Origin: an uncultured Kiritimatiellota bacterium
GTDB lineage: Bacteria > Verrucomicrobiota > Kiritimatiellia > RFP12 > UBA1067
NCBI GenBank assembly: GCA_934635045.1
Contig: CAKTZA010000011.1
Span: 1 to 64,000 of the forward strand
Reading direction: 5' to 3'
Length of the DNA stretch: 64,000 nt
Shown here: piece after piece, positions 52,312 to 61,431 of the stretch
Numbering within the stretch: position 1 is the stretch's first letter
Layout: each line of letters starts with the position of its first letter
Program-made: the position numbers and the translations under genes
Notes under the pieces: generated by a model
Database searches by the model: none
What the model was told of the DNA's origin: nothing
What the model saw: only the letters and a program-made list of their open reading frames with translations

Positions 52312-53721
52312 TCAGGCGAGGCAGACGCCGTTCGCGGCGAGCGTCCGCCGCAGCGCGGAGACGTCGAGCGCGCGCGGCGTCACGCCCGCGCGAACCGAGA
52401 GCGCCGCCGCCGTCCCCGCCGCCTCGCCCGTCACCATGCACACCGGGATCAGCCGCGCGCGGTCGATCACGTCCGGCGCGACCCCGATCGCCCGCCCCGC
52501 GACGAGCAGGTTCTCGACGCCCGACGGCAGCAGCGTCCGGTACGGGATCTGGAACGCCCCGCGCGTGAACGTGTCGTCGCCGCTCATCCCGATCGCGTCG
52601 TCGAACGCCGTGCGCGCGTCCGTCTCGGCCATCGCGAGCGTGTGGTCCGTCCGGACGAGCCGCGTCGCCCGCACGCCCACCTGCGAGCAGGAGTTCATGA
52701 CGTACGTCTCCTCGAAGCCCGGCGTCGCGCGCATCCGCTCGACGAGCCGCCACATCTCCTCGCGGTGACCGAACTCGGCCCGCGTCAGGTCCTCGACCGA
52801 GCACCCGTTCGCCTGGGGCCCCAGGCTGTTCTTCCAGAACGCGCCCGGCACCGGCTCGTTCGGGACCTTCGGGAAGCCGTCCGCCGCCGGGCTCGTCAGC
52901 TCCCGCCCCTTCGCCCGGCCGACGTTCCCGAGCCGGTAGACGAAGCCCACGTTGTGCGTGATCTGCCGGAAGTCCGCCCCCGCCTGGAAGGCGACGTCGC
53001 CGTCGCCCGTGCAGTCGACGACGCGCTCCGCGAGGATCGCCTGCCGCCCCTGCTTCGACTCGAAGACGACGCCCTTCACGGCGGGCCCGTCCTGCACGAC
53101 GTCCACGCCCCAGCAGTGGAAGACGACCTCCAGGTTCTTCTCCGCGCGCGCCATGCGGTCCATCAGCACCTTCGCCGCCTCCGGGTCGACCGTCGGCTGG
53201 TAGGGCCCGTGGTGGCGGTCCGTGCGGACGGCCCACTTGCCCATCGCCGCGCACCGGTCCATGAACTCGCCGCAGATGCCCTTCGTGACGAGGCGCTGCT
53301 CCCCGCCGCGCGTCCCCTCGGCCGTCCCGATGAGGATGAGCACGAGCCCGTTCGTGAAGAGCCCGCCCAGCGAGCCGTAGCGCTCGACGAGGACCGTCTT
53401 CGCGCCCGTCCGCGCGCTCGCGAGCGCCGCGGCGAACCCGGCGGGGCCGCCGCCGACGACCGCGACGTCCGCCCGGCGGAAGACCGTCAGCTCGCGCGCC
53501 GGCTGGACGACCCTGCCGTCCTTCAGGAACGCGCTCGGCACGTCCACCGGGAACTTCGGGATGTCGCGGATGTACCGGCAGGTGGAATAGTACGGGTCGG
53601 CGATGTACTCGCCCGGCGGCAGCGGCTCGTGCGCCGCCCCGTCGCCCCGCGCGCGGCCGGTCGCCAGGGCCGCCGACGCAAGGCCGAGCTTCTTCAGGAA
53701 ATCGCGCTTGGTCAGTTGCAT
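52312..53721 (-). CDS. Exported FAD-dependent oxidoreductase (FAD_oxidored type)
   Basis: Flavoprotein with a Tat-like signal using Lys-Arg (TKRDFLKKLG, residues 4-13) instead of Arg-Arg. The FAD-binding motif is ADVAVVGGGPAG (84-95), followed by VLVERYGSLGGLFTNGLV and, further on, DCTGDGDVAFQAGADFR and LLVAGRAIGVAPDV. 469 aa, normal. Last gene of the second glycosidase operon, 32 bases after GH36. Such proteins are common in polysaccharide loci of Planctomycetes-like bacteria, but the substrate is unknown. G/C use at third positions is extreme. Confidence 0.87.
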   Translation of the reverse strand: MQLTKRDFLKKLGLASAALATGRARGDGAAHEPLPPGEYIADPYYSTCRYIRDIPKFPVDVPSAFLKDGRVVQPARELTVFRRADVAVVGGGPAGFAAALASARTGAKTVLVERYGSLGGLFTNGLVLILIGTAEGTRGGEQRLVTKGICGEFMDRCAAMGKWAVRTDRHHGPYQPTVDPEAAKVLMDRMARAEKNLEVVFHCWGVDVVQDGPAVKGVVFESKQGRQAILAERVVDCTGDGDVAFQAGADFRQITHNVGFVYRLGNVGRAKGRELTSPAADGFPKVPNEPVPGAFWKNSLGPQANGCSVEDLTRAEFGHREEMWRLVERMRATPGFEETYVMNSCSQVGVRATRLVRTDHTLAMAETDARTAFDDAIGMSGDDTFTRGAFQIPYRTLLPSGVENLLVAGRAIGVAPDVIDRARLIPVCMVTGEAAGTAAALSVRAGVTPRALDVSALRRTLAANGVCLA

Positions 53722-53753
53722 GGAATGTCCTCTCCCGTCTTGCCTTCAGGCGT

Positions 53754-55526
53754 TCACTCGCACGTCAGGCAGGCGTAGCCCGACGGCGGGACTGCCAGCG
53801 CCGTGCAGCCCGCAGGCGCCGGCACGCCTTGGGCCACGAGGCGCCCGAACGTGTCGTAGACGTCCGCGCGGCGCGCCCGGTCGCACGAGACGACGACGCG
53901 TCCGCCCTCCGCCGCGTTTATGACATACGTCCGCTTCGCCCCCTCGGCCGGCGCGACCGTCCCGACGGCATAGACGGCGAGAATGCGCTCGCCCGCCGAC
54001 TCGGCCTCAAGAAGCGGATACTGGTTCTCGGGCCGGTGCGGACGGAACTCGCTCTTGAGAAGCGTCTCGCGATGCGCCTGGGAAAACGCCAGCCAATGGC
54101 GGATGACCGCCTTGTGGCTCTCCGGCAGGCGGTTCAGGACCATTGAATACTGGACGGTCGCGAACAGCGCGTTCAGGATCGGCTTGGCCGCGCGTTCAGG
54201 CGTCTCGTCCGGGCTCCAGACGAGCATGTCGGAATGAACGGACGTCTTGCCGGACGTGAGGCGGAGGTCGGCGACGAGCTTGCGGATCTTCGACGACTCG
54301 CCCGGGCAGTCGATCGCGCGGATCATGTTGCCGTACTGACGGATGGCCGGCCCCATGTAGTGCTGGCGGAACTCGATGAGGACATCGGGGCGAATCGCCT
54401 TCAGATGGGAAAGCACGTCCTTCATGAGCACGTCAACCGCCTCCGGCAGGAAGCGGATGTCGCGCCCGGCGTAGCCGTCTTCCTCGGCCGGGTCCCTCTC
54501 GGGCGTCTTGAAGTTGTCGATGAAGTCGAGCTTGAGCCCGTCGAAGCCCCAGTCGCGGACGGCGCGCTCGTACGTGGCGATCAGGTAGGCGCGCACCTCG
54601 GGGAAGCGCGGGTCGAGAATGCCGACGGCCCCGGGACCCGTCCCCGGACGGTTCAGGAACTTGTCCTTGAAGCGGTTCCACGCCTGCGACTCGATGCCGA
54701 CAAAGGGAACCGACATCCACAGGAGATAGCGCATGCCGTAGGAATGGACCTTCGCGACGTGCGCGCGCATGTCCGGGAAGCGCTTCGCGACCGGCAGCCA
54801 GTCGCCCGTCGCCGAATAGGTCGAGACCGACTTCTCCTTCTGCCAGCCGTCGTCCAGGATCGCCGTGCGCATGCCGAGCGCGGCGCCGATGGCGATGTCG
54901 CGCTCCAGCTCGTCGGCCCGCACGTCCTGCCAGTAGGCGTACCACGTCGAGTAGACCGGGTCGTACGCCGCCTCCGGGACGTCCGCCGCCTCAAGCCGCG
55001 CCGTCTCGGCCACCCAGTCGGACGCCGAGCGGACGGCCTCCGACCAGGGCACGCGGCGGGCGTCAAGCCGCACCGTCACGGCATAGTCGCGGCGCATCGG
55101 CTCCGGTTTCGAGAAAAAGGCGAAGCTGCCGTAGAGCCGGCAGTCGCTCGCGCCAATCGTCAGGCCATACTCGACCTTGCGGAACGCCTCCGAGCAGGCG
55201 ACCGCGAGCGTGTTCGAGCCGTCCTCCGCGAAGGCGGCCGCGACCGGCGCGCGAAAGGCCAGCTCCGACGCGAGCGGACGCGCCCCCCACTCCTTCGGCC
55301 ACAGCGCGTAGCGCTCGTCATAGGGGCTCCAGACGTGGTCTGCCCGCGCGCCCGACCGGTCGAAGTCAAGCGTGAAGCGCGGCGGGACCGCATTCGTGGG
55401 AGAGGTCAGGCGCACCGTGACCTCGGTCACGCCCGGCGCGACGTCCCGCTCGGCCTTGTCAAGCGTCCACCCGTTCGGCTCGGGACACGACAGCGCGGCC
55501 GCAGCCGCCAACAGCACAGTCACCAT
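53754..55526 (-). CDS. Secreted GH36-like alpha-galactosidase
   Basis: Clan-D retaining glycosidase. After a short signal peptide and a beta-sandwich domain (~20-170), the barrel shows MRTAILDDGWQ (219-229), RFPDMRAHV, MRYLLWMSVPF and GLKLDFID (330-337) with the probable nucleophile Asp334. RAIDCPGES holds candidate acid/base residues. A C-terminal beta-domain ends near PPSGYACL. 590 aa, a normal GH36 length. It follows a 526-aa unknown secreted protein by 16 bases. Confidence 0.88.
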   Translation of the reverse strand: MVTVLLAAAAALSCPEPNGWTLDKAERDVAPGVTEVTVRLTSPTNAVPPRFTLDFDRSGARADHVWSPYDERYALWPKEWGARPLASELAFRAPVAAAFAEDGSNTLAVACSEAFRKVEYGLTIGASDCRLYGSFAFFSKPEPMRRDYAVTVRLDARRVPWSEAVRSASDWVAETARLEAADVPEAAYDPVYSTWYAYWQDVRADELERDIAIGAALGMRTAILDDGWQKEKSVSTYSATGDWLPVAKRFPDMRAHVAKVHSYGMRYLLWMSVPFVGIESQAWNRFKDKFLNRPGTGPGAVGILDPRFPEVRAYLIATYERAVRDWGFDGLKLDFIDNFKTPERDPAEEDGYAGRDIRFLPEAVDVLMKDVLSHLKAIRPDVLIEFRQHYMGPAIRQYGNMIRAIDCPGESSKIRKLVADLRLTSGKTSVHSDMLVWSPDETPERAAKPILNALFATVQYSMVLNRLPESHKAVIRHWLAFSQAHRETLLKSEFRPHRPENQYPLLEAESAGERILAVYAVGTVAPAEGAKRTYVINAAEGGRVVVSCDRARRADVYDTFGRLVAQGVPAPAGCTALAVPPSGYACLTCE

Positions 55527-55542
55527 ACGACGCCTCCTTCTT

Positions 55543-57123
55543 TCAGTCTACGCCGATCCGGTAGACCGCGACGTCCCCGTAGCGCGCCTCGTCCTCGGCC
55601 GCCTGGCGGCTGAAGCCCAACGCCAGGACGAACGTGTCGACGTTCGGCGGGATGACGACGATCTCCTCGCAGAAGCGTCCGTCCGAATCCTTCTCCGGGC
55701 GCGTGCCGAGGTTGACGCTCGGGCGAATCCACTTGTCCTCGTACTTCCAGCTCACGCCCGGGCTCCAGCCCTTGCCGCGCACGCGGAAGCGGATGCCATA
55801 GACGTCGCCCGGCTGCACGTTTTCGAGACGGACGGTGAAGCCGCCGTTCTCCACGCCCCTGCCGATCCATTCGCCTCCTTCGCGCACAAGCGTCCCCTTC
55901 ACCTTGCCGTCGTTCCACCCGCCGAGGTTCGATCCTGTCGCGAGGTTCTCCGTGAGGCCGTCGGGAAGGCGCGTGCGGCACTTGAGGCACTGGAGAAGCC
56001 GCATGAGGCCCGGCAGGCGCTCCTCGTACGTGACGCGCGACGTCGGCTCCGGAAGCTCGCGCTCGGGCCCCCACGGGATCCAGCAGTTCGCCTCGCCCCA
56101 GAACCACACGTACTCGCTCGCGGCGAACGTCGCCTGGTCGAGGTTCTGCACGAAGTGCCTGAGGCGCGAGCCCGCCAGCGGGCCGAAGGAATGGTGGTGC
56201 CCCACCGGGTTCGTGTACATCTCCAGGTACTGTCCGAACGAGACGCTCAGCTGGGCGCGGTACTTCGCCCGGTTCTCCGACGCGACAAGCGAGATGAGCG
56301 TGTCGCGCTGCTCGACGCTCGCCTGCCAGAACGCGCCGCGCGCCGCCTCGTAGTCGTAGGCGTTCTCGTCGCCGTCGATAAACGTCGCCGTCGGCGGCAT
56401 CACGTCGAGGATGCCGTTCAGGAACGCCGGCCAGAGATCGCCGCGATCGGCCATCGCGGCGACGGGATTCGCCGCCTGCGCATACCCGTTCGGCAGGTTG
56501 GAGAACATCCAGAAGGAGATGAGCTTCACGTCCGGGAATGCCTCGAAGATCGGCTTCAGGAGTTCGCGGCCGCGCTGCCGCGCCAAGCGCATCGTCTCCG
56601 CATAAGCGCCGTCCGCCTCTCTCCAGAAGAACTGGCGCGTCGCGTAATAGTCTTCCAGGTCGAGGCAGATGCCGACAAAGCCGCTTTCCTTCGCGAGCCA
56701 GCCGGCGACGGCCATGCTCTGGGCGACCTTGCCCCAGGTGGCGTCGTCGTTCCAGGCCGTGTGCGTACGCGGCGCGCTGAGCGCCCGCAGGAAGCTGTGG
56801 CGGAGCGACCTGTGCCTGAACGCTTCGCGGAACTTCGGGATGTAGCCGGCAAACGCCTCCTTCTCCCAGACCGGGCCGTCGAAGACGTGATTGTAGCCCA
56901 TGCGCCAGTCGTAGGGCTTCGGTGCCGTCACGTAGAGGCCGATGCCGTCCAGCGGCGTCTTGTCGAACGCGTCCGCGTGCTTGAGGAGGACGTCCGGCGG
57001 CATGCCGCCCATCTCCCAGCCGAACGCAATGTACTTCTTCTCGACCGCCCGCGCCGTCAGCGCCGCCGACGTCAGCCCGACGGCCACAGCCGTCACGCGC
57101 ATTCTTTTCGCCATCTTCGTCAT
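55543..57123 (-). CDS. Secreted protein of unknown function in a glycosidase operon
   Basis: 526 aa, family not recognised. Signal peptide ends near ARA|VE. The first ~350 residues look like an alpha/beta barrel with acidic pairs at strand ends (VGICLDLEDYY, TATFIDGDENAYDYE) and aromatic-rich segments (EYVWFWGEANCWIPWG). The last ~130 residues are a beta-sandwich resembling a carbohydrate-binding module (NGGFTVRLENVQPGDVYGIRF). ATG 57123 is preferred over an upstream TTG because AAAGGAAG sits seven bases before it. The layout suggests an unclassified glycoside hydrolase, by inference. Confidence 0.65.
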   Translation of the reverse strand: MTKMAKRMRVTAVAVGLTSAALTARAVEKKYIAFGWEMGGMPPDVLLKHADAFDKTPLDGIGLYVTAPKPYDWRMGYNHVFDGPVWEKEAFAGYIPKFREAFRHRSLRHSFLRALSAPRTHTAWNDDATWGKVAQSMAVAGWLAKESGFVGICLDLEDYYATRQFFWREADGAYAETMRLARQRGRELLKPIFEAFPDVKLISFWMFSNLPNGYAQAANPVAAMADRGDLWPAFLNGILDVMPPTATFIDGDENAYDYEAARGAFWQASVEQRDTLISLVASENRAKYRAQLSVSFGQYLEMYTNPVGHHHSFGPLAGSRLRHFVQNLDQATFAASEYVWFWGEANCWIPWGPERELPEPTSRVTYEERLPGLMRLLQCLKCRTRLPDGLTENLATGSNLGGWNDGKVKGTLVREGGEWIGRGVENGGFTVRLENVQPGDVYGIRFRVRGKGWSPGVSWKYEDKWIRPSVNLGTRPEKDSDGRFCEEIVVIPPNVDTFVLALGFSRQAAEDEARYGDVAVYRIGVD

Positions 57124-57146
57124 GAATTTTCTTCCTTTCGTCAAAA

Positions 57147-58727
57147 TCAGCGGATGATCAGCAGGGCGCCGTCCGTCGAGAACCGCCGCAGGAACTTCTC
57201 CGGCGGCAGCGCGCCCTTCGTGATGCGCAGCTCGTCCAGGCTGCAGACCACGTTCGCCGAACCGAGGTTGAAGCTGTCGCTGACAAGGCCCGGATCAATC
57301 GCGCACCAAGGCTCCGCCAGCGTCGCCTCCTTCACGAGCGTGTAGTCGAAGTAGATCCTGACGAGGCCCTTCGCGCCATCCTCCGTCGTCTCGGTCGTCA
57401 GGGCGACATGATGCCACTTGCCGTCGCACATGACGCCGTCCTTCCCGCAGATGACGCTTGTGGCATGCTCGCCGTCGTTCACGCCCGTCCGGTCACGCAC
57501 ACTCAGATAGGCCCGGTGGTCAAAGCCCTGTGCGGCAGCGGAATAGGACATCAGCGAGAGGCGGTCGGCGTCCGTGCCGTTGCCAATCCGAAAGACGGGA
57601 CTTAAGTCCGTCACATCCGCCGGACCCACCGCTCCCCTGTAGAAGAACTCGATCGTCGCCGAGGAACAGACGTTCGACTGGAACGCCCAATAGGTCGGCG
57701 TCCAGTAGTATCGCGTCTTGTCGCAGGAGAGGCTCGACAGGTTCGGCGAACGGACGAATGTCCGGTTGCCGTCCCGCAACGCCTTGCGCTTGCCGATGTC
57801 GTCCGCAAAGACCGCCGTGCCGCCGCTCCACGTCGCGTTCGCATTGTCCGCCTCGTGCACCAGCGACCGGCAGTCGCCGTCAAACGGCAGGTAGAGCAGC
57901 GTCTCGCCGTCGACCGGCGCGGCCTCCGCATACTGCCGCAGCCAGGCGTTCGGCTCCAGTTCCCCCGCCGTGATCCGAATCTCGTCCAGGCAGACGACGC
58001 CGCGTCGGCTGCCCAGGACGAGCCGCAGCGGGTCTCGACCGTCCAGTCCAGCGCCGCCCCTCCACCGGCCCGGATGGTCGTGCGACGAGACAAGGCGATA
58101 GTCCCGATACCACAGGGCCGTCGTGCCGCCCTGTCCGTTCGGGCGGAGGACGATGGCCACGTGATGCCATGCGCCGTCCAGAAGCGCGTCTCCGTTCGCA
58201 AAGACCTCCTGACCCGACGCCGACTCGGCCCGGACATACGCCAGCACCTTTCCGTCGCCGCTGGGCGCGACGTAGACCTGCGGCGTCTGCAAGGCGTTCT
58301 GGCCCAATTCGGCCTCGCCCAGCGGCGCAAGCGCAAAGAACGGGAAATACGACCCCAGCCCTTTGCCCTTGACGAACAGCTCGATCGTCACCGTCTCGAC
58401 GTCATTCGACAGGGGAAAGCGGTTCAGGTCAATCGCCAGACGCGCGTAGGCCAGCCGGAGGCAGCCGGCATTTTCCGGGCGCACGACAGCCCCAACCCCG
58501 TCCATCACGCACGCGCTCTTGACAGCCGTCTCATAGGCGATTTCATGGGCATCATACCCTGGCTCCAGCAGGGTCAGGACGACATCCGCGTTCCGATCCG
58601 CAAAGACAACCGAACGGGCATCGGCGTCCAGGGGGAAGTGCGCAACCGTCTCGGCGGCTCGGCCCGTCGGAACCCGCGCGGCGCACAGCGCACTCGCAAG
58701 ACACATTCCAAGGATTTTCGTGTTCAT
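57147..58727 (-). CDS. Secreted double-LamG-domain protein
   Basis: 526-aa exported protein with two LamG/concanavalin-like domains. Each has the strand pattern ending in a -DG-WHHVA- motif (LLDGAWHHVAIVLRPNG and MCDGKWHHVALTTE) and a -LDEIRIT- end (CLDEIRITAGEL, SLDELRITKGALPPEKFLR). The latter is typical of LamG proteins from PVC bacteria. ATG 58727 is chosen with GAGGAG upstream. Probably binds carbohydrate for the flanking enzymes; no catalytic motif seen. Confidence 0.82.
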   Translation of the reverse strand: MNTKILGMCLASALCAARVPTGRAAETVAHFPLDADARSVVFADRNADVVLTLLEPGYDAHEIAYETAVKSACVMDGVGAVVRPENAGCLRLAYARLAIDLNRFPLSNDVETVTIELFVKGKGLGSYFPFFALAPLGEAELGQNALQTPQVYVAPSGDGKVLAYVRAESASGQEVFANGDALLDGAWHHVAIVLRPNGQGGTTALWYRDYRLVSSHDHPGRWRGGAGLDGRDPLRLVLGSRRGVVCLDEIRITAGELEPNAWLRQYAEAAPVDGETLLYLPFDGDCRSLVHEADNANATWSGGTAVFADDIGKRKALRDGNRTFVRSPNLSSLSCDKTRYYWTPTYWAFQSNVCSSATIEFFYRGAVGPADVTDLSPVFRIGNGTDADRLSLMSYSAAAQGFDHRAYLSVRDRTGVNDGEHATSVICGKDGVMCDGKWHHVALTTETTEDGAKGLVRIYFDYTLVKEATLAEPWCAIDPGLVSDSFNLGSANVVCSLDELRITKGALPPEKFLRRFSTDGALLIIR

Positions 58728-58750
58728 GTCGTTTCTCCTCATTTCGTTGT

Positions 58751-59860
58751 TCAGGACTGGAGGGCGTCGGCCAACAGGTCGATGCCGCGCAAATTGACGT
58801 CACGTCCGGCCGGGCTGTCGAGATGCTCCCACGGTGCCATGAGAAAGCCCTTCAGCCGTTCGGCGGAAAGCCGCGCACGGCAGAAGCGGACGAGTTCGCC
58901 CATCACGGGGTCGGCGGAGGCTTTTTTCGCGACACGCGGGCGGCTCATCCAGTTCGACCCGCAGGGAACCTGCTCGAAGCCGGCCCTGTCCAGCTCGACG
59001 AAGAGGCCCAGGCGTCGGCCGTCCCCGTCCGCCGCCGAGAGGTCGAGGTCAAACCCCTTCAGGTTCTCGTCGTAGTACCAGTTCGACTGGAGGACGCTCT
59101 TGGGGCAGCGCGTCACGAATTCCCGATGATTCCAGCCGAAGTCGCTCCACATCCAGGCCCGCATGCCGGCGTCCTCGACGTCCCGCACGAGCCGCAGGAA
59201 GTCGTTCCACCAGAGCTCGCCCGCCCGCGCCACGCGGAACTCGAACGTGCAGGCCTTCTGCAGCTCGGCGGACTCCTCGTCGTAGCCGATGTGGAAGAGG
59301 CGCGGACGCTCGAAGATCTCCGCCGCGTCGCGCACGAGGTCGCGGCACAGCGCATAGTACTCAGGCGTCGAGATGCGGCGGCGGTAGCCCTTGAGCCAGC
59401 CGTTGTGCGTCGTCGAGAAGTTCAGCTTCGGGATCGCCTCCAGCCCCAGCGCGCGGAGCCGCCGGACTTCGGCGCGCATCTCGTCGGCCGTCCAGGAGCC
59501 GGCCACCGCCAGTTCGGGGTGGCTCGGGAAGACGACGCCCTCGCCGAGATCCACGACGACGCAGTTGAGCCCGCGTGCCGCCGCATGGTCCGTCGCCGCG
59601 CGCCAGAAGTCCGTCCGGCACAGCAGGCGCGTCTGCGCGACGCGCTTGCCCTTGAGCCCGCTCGGCTCGCCGTCCGCCGCCCAGTCGCACCACATGTTGC
59701 GGCCGAGATGCAGGAGGATGGCGCGCAGCTCCGACGGGCGCGCGGATGCGAACGCCCCACCGGGCGTGGCAAGGGCGCCTGTCGCCGCGCAGGCGCCAAG
59801 GCCCTTCAAAAAATCCCGCCGGTTCGCATGCGTCTGCCTGTTCATGTTTCTCGCTTTCAT
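58751..59860 (-). CDS. Tat-exported GH20-like hydrolase
   Basis: 369 aa with a Tat signal NRRDFLKGLG (13-22). The barrel has LFHIGYDEES (188-197), matching the HxGxDE pair of GH20 enzymes (Asp194-Glu195), and WMWSDFGWN further on. It lacks the N-terminal GH20 domain. The start is ATG 59860, sharing one base with the previous stop (TGATG); ATG 59845 is an alternative. It pairs with the Sec-exported GH20-like gene before it. Likely a hexosaminidase-type enzyme; the substrate is open. Confidence 0.75.
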   Translation of the reverse strand: MKARNMNRQTHANRRDFLKGLGACAATGALATPGGAFASARPSELRAILLHLGRNMWCDWAADGEPSGLKGKRVAQTRLLCRTDFWRAATDHAAARGLNCVVVDLGEGVVFPSHPELAVAGSWTADEMRAEVRRLRALGLEAIPKLNFSTTHNGWLKGYRRRISTPEYYALCRDLVRDAAEIFERPRLFHIGYDEESAELQKACTFEFRVARAGELWWNDFLRLVRDVEDAGMRAWMWSDFGWNHREFVTRCPKSVLQSNWYYDENLKGFDLDLSAADGDGRRLGLFVELDRAGFEQVPCGSNWMSRPRVAKKASADPVMGELVRFCRARLSAERLKGFLMAPWEHLDSPAGRDVNLRGIDLLADALQS

Positions 59861-61329
59861 CAGGGACGGAAGTTCTGCAGGGTGACGGAAAGCCTGTTCG
59901 GGCGGTTCTGCCGCAGCCAGCAGTCGGCGAACACGGGCGCGAACTCGGCCTTGACGCGCGCGTCCTCGCCGTTGAAGCGACAGGCAAACGCCTTGAACAG
60001 CAGGTCGATCACGGTGAAGTCGTCGCGCAGCCATTCCGGTGCGCGCGAGAGATCGGCGCATGCGAGAGCCGCGCGCTCCTCGGCCATCATCCGCGCGACG
60101 TTTTCGCGCGTGAAATAGGCCTTGAAGCCTTCCGGCACCTGGTAGCGGGGCGTCGCGAAATGGGCGAACATCAGGTTCCAGCCGCCGTCGGACATGCCGC
60201 CGAGCCGCCACAGCTTGCCGAGCCGGACAAGTGCCGCGCCGCAAGTGACGCCCGTGCAGGCGTCAATCGCGCGCGCCAGCTCCTCTTCGGACATCGTTCG
60301 CCCCTGCGCGCGGGCCGCCGCGTAGATGATCGCCGGCAGGGAGACGACCTGCGGCTGCGTGTGCCCCCAGTCGCCCCAGTCCGCCAGCAGCAGTCCCTCC
60401 GCGCCATGCCGCCGACCGGCGGCGACCGCCTCGTCGACGTTCTTCATCATGTTGTCGACGCGCCCGGCGAACGTCTGCCACGAGCTGGTCCCCGGACAGA
60501 CGTAGAAGCGCACGCCCGCATTCGCCAGCGTCGCGCTCGTCGTCTCGAAGCGCCGACCGCCGTCCGCGTCGTACCACCAGTTCAGCACGATGGCGTCCTT
60601 CGGCACCTCGCCCAGCAGCTCCGGGTGCTTGAGGATGCAGTCGCCCCAGAACATCGGCGTCTTGCCGTGCCGGCGCGCCAAGTCCAGAACGCCGAGAACG
60701 TAGTCGAAGTACGTGCGCCCATAGCCCTTCTCGCGCACCTTCGCGGCGCTCCGGCACTTCGGGTCGAGGATGTCGTAGACCTCGTCGCAGCCGACGTTGA
60801 AGCGGTCGGACGTGAAGTTCGGCAGCAGGTCGCCGTAGAGGCCGTCCAGGAAGCGGTACGATTCGGGGCTCGTCGCGCACAGCGTCACGGGGCCGCGCAC
60901 CTTCGGCACCGTGATGCCGTTCGGCGCCTCCGCCAGCCGCTCGGCATAGCTCTTGACGGCCATCCACGGCCCCAGGTGGGCAAAAGAGTTCTGGTTCGGC
61001 ACAAAGTCGATCTTGCGCTCCCGGCAGTAGGCCGCGAGTTCGCGCAGGTCTTCGGCCGTATAGGGCGACCATCCCTTCCAGACTTCCTCATGCCCCTTGT
61101 AGGCGTAGGCGCATTCCATGTAGAGCTGGAACTCGTTGTACCCGCAGCGCGCCAGGATGTCGACAAGCCGCTTCACCGACGGCAGGGTCGGCACCTTGTT
61201 GCGGCTGACGTCGAGCTGGTAGCCGAGGCGGGCGAACGAAGCGGGCTTCGCCTCCGAAGCCGCTACGCACAGGGGCGAGAGGCAGGAGAGGGCGACGAGC
61301 GAACAGGCAAGGCTTCTGCTGGTTTTCAT
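59860..61329 (-). CDS. Secreted GH20-like beta-N-acetylhexosaminidase
   Basis: First gene of the second glycosidase operon. Sec signal 1-24. The barrel begins LGYQLDVSRNKVPTLPSVKRL and NEFQLYMECAYAYKGHEEVW. The catalytic Asp-Glu pair is in FNVGCDEVYD (Asp182-Glu183), as used for substrate-assisted catalysis in GH20. MFWGDCILKHPELL and LLLADWGDWGH follow. 489 aa. ATG 61329 is seven bases after the promoter hexamer, giving a leaderless transcript. Confidence 0.85.
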   Translation of the reverse strand: MKTSRSLACSLVALSCLSPLCVAASEAKPASFARLGYQLDVSRNKVPTLPSVKRLVDILARCGYNEFQLYMECAYAYKGHEEVWKGWSPYTAEDLRELAAYCRERKIDFVPNQNSFAHLGPWMAVKSYAERLAEAPNGITVPKVRGPVTLCATSPESYRFLDGLYGDLLPNFTSDRFNVGCDEVYDILDPKCRSAAKVREKGYGRTYFDYVLGVLDLARRHGKTPMFWGDCILKHPELLGEVPKDAIVLNWWYDADGGRRFETTSATLANAGVRFYVCPGTSSWQTFAGRVDNMMKNVDEAVAAGRRHGAEGLLLADWGDWGHTQPQVVSLPAIIYAAARAQGRTMSEEELARAIDACTGVTCGAALVRLGKLWRLGGMSDGGWNLMFAHFATPRYQVPEGFKAYFTRENVARMMAEERAALACADLSRAPEWLRDDFTVIDLLFKAFACRFNGEDARVKAEFAPVFADCWLRQNRPNRLSVTLQNFRP

Positions 61330-61336
61330 ACCGTGT

Positions 61337-61342
61337 ATTTTA
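61337..61342 (-). promoter_or_regulatory. Leaderless promoter of the second glycosidase operon
   Basis: On the minus strand TAAAAT (61342-61337) preceded by GTG, so the extended TGN is out of register by one base. ATG 61329 follows after seven bases. It faces the kinase promoter across a ~70-base divergent region, a natural place for a response-regulator site, although no clear binding repeat was found. Confidence 0.6.
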
Positions 61343-61413
61343 CACGATGCGGCGGCGTTTGTACACACGCCCAAATGGGTGTATCGTTCCGGCGACCCTG
61401 CACGGCGGAAAAG

Positions 61414-61422
61414 TGATATAAT
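61414..61422 (+). promoter_or_regulatory. Extended -10 promoter of the kinase/regulator pair (near-leaderless)
   Basis: TGA-TATAAT, with the hexamer at 61417-61422. ATG 61432 is nine bases downstream, so the leader is about two or three bases. No -35 is evident, which would fit activation by a regulator. Confidence 0.75.
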
Positions 61423-61431
61423 GTCAAGGTC

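Noticed and set aside
61343..61413. Response-regulator binding repeats in the divergent region
   Set aside because: No convincing direct or inverted heptamer pair was found by eye, so no site is annotated.
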